This document shows positions 60,784-64,000 of a stretch of 64,000 nucleotides of DNA, piece after piece. The position numbers and the translations under genes were made by a program. The notes under the pieces are model-generated. The model made no database searches, had not been told where the DNA came from, and saw nothing but the letters and a program-made list of their open reading frames with translations. The stretch lies in assembly GCF_004001045.1 (NCBI RefSeq), contig NZ_BIMK01000032.1:1-64000 (forward strand). Direction: 5' to 3'. The DNA is from Paenibacillus chibensis. GTDB taxonomy: Bacteria > Bacillota > Bacilli > Paenibacillales > Paenibacillaceae. Numbering within the stretch: position 1 is the stretch's first letter; every line of letters starts with the position of its first letter.

Positions 60784-61721
60784 GTCCTGGCATCCCCCTT
60801 CGGCTCCGCGGCTCCTATAGCCTGTGCTCCCAAATGCAAATTCATTCTATCCGCAGGAATGACCGACACGATCGATCCGCCGCGGTCCAGCATTTGCCGC
60901 AGAAGCAGGTCCGTGCTGCCGGTCAGCACGTCCAGCTCCCATGCCTCCGTTCGTTCCGAGGCAAACAGGACTGACGGATGCTCGGCCAACTGCCTGATTG
61001 CGTCCTCATTCAGGCCCCGTACGACGATTCGAGTCATCTTCAGGGAATCCTGAAGCCCTCCATCTGACTCCTCGACGATCGCCCCGTTTTTCATCAGCAG
61101 GACGCGGTCAGCGATGCCCTCAATCAGCGTGGATTCGTGAACCGACATGACGATCGCCGTCCCGCCGTTCTTCAAATCGGTCAAAAGATGAAGCAGGCTT
61201 TCCTGAGCCTTGGTATCCAGACCGGACAGCGGCTCGTCCAGCAGCAGCAAGTCAGGGCTGCCCATCATCGCTTGAATGAGATTGATTTTTTGCAGCATCC
61301 CCTTGGAAAATTGATTCATTCGGGCATGCGCATATCCTTCCATGCCCAGCAGCTGCAGGTATTCCTCCATTTCCCGTCTCCCCGACAGCTTGTCGATGCC
61401 CCGCACCTCCGCTGAGCTGAGTAAATACTCGGACGGCGTGAAGGGAAGCGGAGGAAACCGCTCCGGGACGTACCCCGTAACAAGCCGGCCCGCACGTACT
61501 TTCCTCATTCCGTCCGTTGGACGGGTCAGGCCGGCAATCAGCCGGAGCAGCGTGCTTTTTCCGGAGCCGTTCCTTCCCACCAGAGCCGTGCACTTCCCTC
61601 TCTGCACCTGAAGCGAAATCCCATTCAAGACACGGCTTCGGCCGTATGCTTTTCCGGCATCCTCCAAGCATATAAGCTCATTGGAGCCTAGCTCCCGATC
61701 ATTGAATCGTGATAATCCCAA
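60780..61721 (-). CDS. ABC transporter ATP-binding protein
   Basis: A 313-aa ATPase: Walker A GRNGSGKSTLLRLIAGLTRP (about residue 50), a signature degenerated to FSKGMLQKINLIQAMMG, and Walker B LLLLDEPLSGLD. The last 80 residues form an extra domain common in CcmA/BcrA-type subunits. The start is a TTG with GAGGGGA upstream. Coupled to the membrane subunit. Substrate unknown. Confidence 0.88.
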   Translation of the reverse strand: MGLSRFNDRELGSNELICLEDAGKAYGRSRVLNGISLQVQRGKCTALVGRNGSGKSTLLRLIAGLTRPTDGMRKVRAGRLVTGYVPERFPPLPFTPSEYLLSSAEVRGIDKLSGRREMEEYLQLLGMEGYAHARMNQFSKGMLQKINLIQAMMGSPDLLLLDEPLSGLDTKAQESLLHLLTDLKNGGTAIVMSVHESTLIEGIADRVLLMKNGAIVEESDGGLQDSLKMTRIVVRGLNEDAIRQLAEHPSVLFASERTEAWELDVLTGSTDLLLRQMLDRGGSIVSVIPADRMNLHLGAQAIGAAEPKGDART

Positions 61722-61754
61722 GCGTTTATTCCCCTCTCCGGCATAGCCCCATGG

Positions 61755-63452
61755 TTACATCCGATCCGGAGTTTCGACACCCAGCAGCTTCATGGTGCGC
61801 GACAAGGATGAAGCGGCGAGGCGTGTCAACTGCAGTCTGGCCGTCCGTTTTTCCAGATCATGGATGACAATCCTTTCCTTATTATAAAATTGATTGAAGG
61901 ATTGTGCCACATCCAGCGCATACCGCGCAAGCACCGATGGCTCTTGGAGACGGATGCCGCGCTGCAGCTTATCAGGAAAACCTGTGAGCAGCTTCAGAAG
62001 CTCCCAGCCTGAGTCTCCCAGTTCATCCGGATTGCCGGCTGTTTCACTTGAGACTTCGGGCTCTGATTGGTCCATAGCTGCACCCTTGGCAAGTATGCTT
62101 TGCGTTCTGGCATAAGTGTACTGGACATAGGGACCGGTCTCTCCATCAAAGTTCAGTGCCTCCTCAAGCGAAAAATCCACTTCGTTCATGCGGTTATTTT
62201 TGAGATCCCCGAATATGACCGCCCCGATGCCTACCGCGTTCGCCACCTGCTCTTTGTTTGCAAGCTCCGGATTCTTCTCGTTGATAATCGCCATGGCGCG
62301 GTCAACCACCTCATCCAGCACCTTTTCCAGCATGACGATTTTGCCGCGGCGCGTGGACATTTTTTTGCCTTCGAATCTCATTAAGCCGAAGGGTACATGG
62401 ATACAGCTGTCAGCCCATGTTTTCCCCATACGCCGGAGAACCGAGAATACCTGCTTGAAATGCAGCGCTTGCTCGCCGCCCACCACGTATAAAATGCGGT
62501 CCGCCTTCATGACATCATGTCTGTAGATGGCTGTAGCCAAATCGCGTGTAGGATAGATCGTCGTTCCGTCATTTTTGATGATCAGACAAGGCGGCATCCC
62601 TTCATCATCCAGGCGGACCACCAGCGCCCCGTCGCTTTCCTCGAGCAAGCCCTCCGATTGCAGCTCCGTAACCACAGACTGCATTTTATCATTATAGAAG
62701 CTCTCTCCCAGCGTGTAATCGAAGTGAACGTGAAGACGATCGTACATCCGGTTGAACTCCTCCAGGCTCACGTCTACAAAATAACTCCACAGCTTCCGCG
62801 CTTCTTCATCGCCGGCTTCCAGCTTGCGAAACCACGCTCTGGCTTCCGGCTCCAACGTATCATCCCGCTCCGCTTCCTCGTGAAAACGGACATACAGCTG
62901 AAGCGATTCCGCAATCGGATTTTCCGCGATCGCCTTGTCATCGCCCCATCTTTTGTAAGCGGCGATCTGCTTACCAAACTGGGTTCCATAATCCCCAAGA
63001 TGATTGACGCTGACGACGTCAAAGCCTGCGAGCTTATGCATGTTATAGAGGGCCGCTCCAATCATCGTTGAACGCAGGTGACCGATACCGATAGGCTTGG
63101 CGATATTGGGGGAGGACATATCGATGACAACCTTGATCCCTTCCCCCGTTTTCGGTACATGCCCGGCTTCAAGCTCCTCCATCATCACTTTTCCGAAGTA
63201 CCCACGATCAAATTTCAGGTTCACATACGGTCCCGCAGCTTCGGCGTTAAGATAAGATTCATTGAAGGCATCGGCAATATCCTTGGCCGCTGCCTGCGGA
63301 GCCTTTCTGAACTGCTTCGCCAGAATAAAGCAGGGAAAAGCGACATCTCCCATACTCGCTGACGGCGGTACTTCCAGCAGCCCCATGATCTGTCTTTCCT
63401 CCAACTGTACGTAATTCTTGAGCGCTTCCGCCGCCCACTGAAATAACATCAT
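61755..63452 (-). CDS. argS: Arginyl-tRNA synthetase
   Basis: A 565-aa class I synthetase that charges tRNA-Arg. The N-terminal Add1 domain precedes the HIGH region SSPNIAKPIGIGHLRSTMIG (about residues 115-134); the DALR anticodon domain is at the end (TGFPDKLQRGIRLQEPSVLA, then NQFYNKERIVIHD). The second ATG of the AUG cluster (63452) is preferred because it is correctly spaced from GGAG. Expression is controlled by an Arg T-box in the leader. Confidence 0.93.
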   Translation of the reverse strand: MMLFQWAAEALKNYVQLEERQIMGLLEVPPSASMGDVAFPCFILAKQFRKAPQAAAKDIADAFNESYLNAEAAGPYVNLKFDRGYFGKVMMEELEAGHVPKTGEGIKVVIDMSSPNIAKPIGIGHLRSTMIGAALYNMHKLAGFDVVSVNHLGDYGTQFGKQIAAYKRWGDDKAIAENPIAESLQLYVRFHEEAERDDTLEPEARAWFRKLEAGDEEARKLWSYFVDVSLEEFNRMYDRLHVHFDYTLGESFYNDKMQSVVTELQSEGLLEESDGALVVRLDDEGMPPCLIIKNDGTTIYPTRDLATAIYRHDVMKADRILYVVGGEQALHFKQVFSVLRRMGKTWADSCIHVPFGLMRFEGKKMSTRRGKIVMLEKVLDEVVDRAMAIINEKNPELANKEQVANAVGIGAVIFGDLKNNRMNEVDFSLEEALNFDGETGPYVQYTYARTQSILAKGAAMDQSEPEVSSETAGNPDELGDSGWELLKLLTGFPDKLQRGIRLQEPSVLARYALDVAQSFNQFYNKERIVIHDLEKRTARLQLTRLAASSLSRTMKLLGVETPDRM

Positions 63453-63494
63453 ACCCGCCATCTCCTTATATCAGTTCATTTTGTCGGTCAAATC

Positions 63495-63775
63495 AAAAAA
63501 GCCCTCGTCTCTATAATAGAGACGAGAGCTGAATTCCCGCGGTACCACTCTAAGTAAACGAAATATCAGTCATGCCCTTCGATTCCGCTTCCCTTGACAA
63601 CCGTTAACGGGGTTAACCGGACTGTTCTCCTTGCTTCATGACATTCAAGAAGCCTTCGAACAGCCGTCTCACGGGTGCGCTTCGCGAAAGAAGCATGTGC
63701 CGGCTTTCACCCACTCCGGCTCGCTGTCCATGCTGGCTTTTCGTTACTCTCCCGATCGCTGACGTTCAATTTTAC
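63495..63775 (-). ncRNA. T-box riboswitch for tRNA-Arg (specifier CGC)
   Basis: The argS leader carries a T-box sequence TGGTACCGCG (63547-63538) that pairs with the tRNA acceptor end, followed by a terminator stem (63504-63511 with 63519-63526) and T-run (63500-63495). In stem I, CGAAAAGCC...AGCATG pairs with CATGCTTCTTTCG; the specifier loop then reads GAAGCGCA, giving CGC (63679-63677), an Arg codon, opposite an AGTA loop-E motif. Uncharged tRNA-Arg would stabilise the antiterminator and raise argS expression. Confidence 0.88.
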
Positions 63776-63815
63776 AACATTATACACACCGCAAGATCGG
63801 GAAGCAAGCGGTCTT

Positions 63816-64000
63816 TCAAACATTAACCGCTGATTTTTCATTCTGATCGGCTGCTGAGGGCTGCCAGGCAAGCAAAGCATTTGCTTCTAGCACCTCCAGA
63901 AATTTCGCGAGCCGGGGCAGCAGCGGCTCTGCCTTTTCGCCGAATTGCAGATGTAGTTCGTCCGCGATTTGAGCAACGGATAAATGACCGCGGCATCGGG
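63816..64000 (-). CDS. C-terminal fragment, possibly PqqD-like
   Basis: The window holds the last 61 codons of a gene running off the edge. GHLSVAQIADELHLQFGEKA and LLPRLAKFLEVLEANALLAW form a helix-turn-helix pattern like the C-terminal half of PqqD-type peptide-chaperone domains, but the fragment is short and the assignment is tentative. The final residues (SAADQNEKSAVNV) look disordered. Confidence 0.4.
   Translation of the reverse strand, partial: RCRGHLSVAQIADELHLQFGEKAEPLLPRLAKFLEVLEANALLAWQPSAADQNEKSAVNV

Noticed and set aside
1..64000. CRISPR array, prophage or insertion sequence
   Set aside because: No regularly spaced repeats, Cas, integrase, transposase or phage structural genes were seen on either strand.

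Overview
The window looks like chromosomal DNA of a spore-forming Firmicute, most likely Paenibacillus or a close relative. Support comes from GGAGG-type ribosome binding sites with frequent GTG and TTG starts, a T-box before argS, a bacillithiol-disulfide reductase, a YesM/YesN pair next to an LplB/YtcP-type sugar transporter, an S-layer-homology protein, a CotF-like protein and a Firmicute type VII secretion ATPase. Genus is inferred from gene content. No rRNA, tRNA, insertion sequence, prophage or CRISPR array was seen.

Layout. 1-1 kb: the N-terminus of a VOC-fold protein and a small nucleoside-kinase-like gene. 1.2-6.9 kb: a PucR-type regulator and, after its terminator, an operon of NCS1 permease, DUF917 protein and hydantoinase/oxoprolinase, suggesting regulated uptake and breakdown of a cyclic ureide or lactam. 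7-10.5 kb: an AT-richer islet of single accessory genes (STAS-like, NUDIX, unknown, lipoprotein, GNAT, a broken SUKH gene) with short repeated palindromic fragments between them. 10.6-24 kb: housekeeping and stress genes, including a DivIVA-like protein, a cation-efflux gene behind an ArsR/SmtB-type operator, a homologue of the replication terminator protein RTP, a DoxX-pirin pair behind MhqR-like boxes, HrpB, GluQ-RS and an SDR enzyme.

24.2-36.0 kb holds the most striking feature: a ten-gene type VII secretion locus on the minus strand. In order of transcription it has a YukD/EsaB ubiquitin-like protein, an EssC-type three-ATPase motor whose first membrane segment is in another frame, an unknown 270-aa protein, a WXG100-headed candidate substrate, a six-helix membrane protein, a DUF4176 protein, a WXG100 protein, a Ser/Thr-kinase-like protein with a membrane helix and coiled coil, a von Willebrand A protein and a PP2C-like phosphatase. 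EssA, EssB and EsaA homologues are not visible. The kinase has the EssB plan (kinase fold, one helix, helical tail) but keeps catalytic-type residues, so the locus may be a type VII system built around reversible phosphorylation.

36-50.9 kb: small unknown ORFs, a second-type RsgA GTPase, an ArsR/DUF2087 regulator, Bdr, an ABC exporter, and a BmrC/BmrD-like heterodimeric multidrug exporter preceded by a 25-codon leader ORF and an intrinsic terminator, the arrangement of antibiotic-sensing translational attenuation. 51-58.3 kb: an operon of two sugar permeases, a lipoprotein and a YesM/YesN pair with a cre-like site at its front. 58.4-64 kb: an SLH protein, a solitary HEPN-like protein, a two-gene ABC transporter, argS with its Arg T-box, and the C-terminus of a possible PqqD-like protein.
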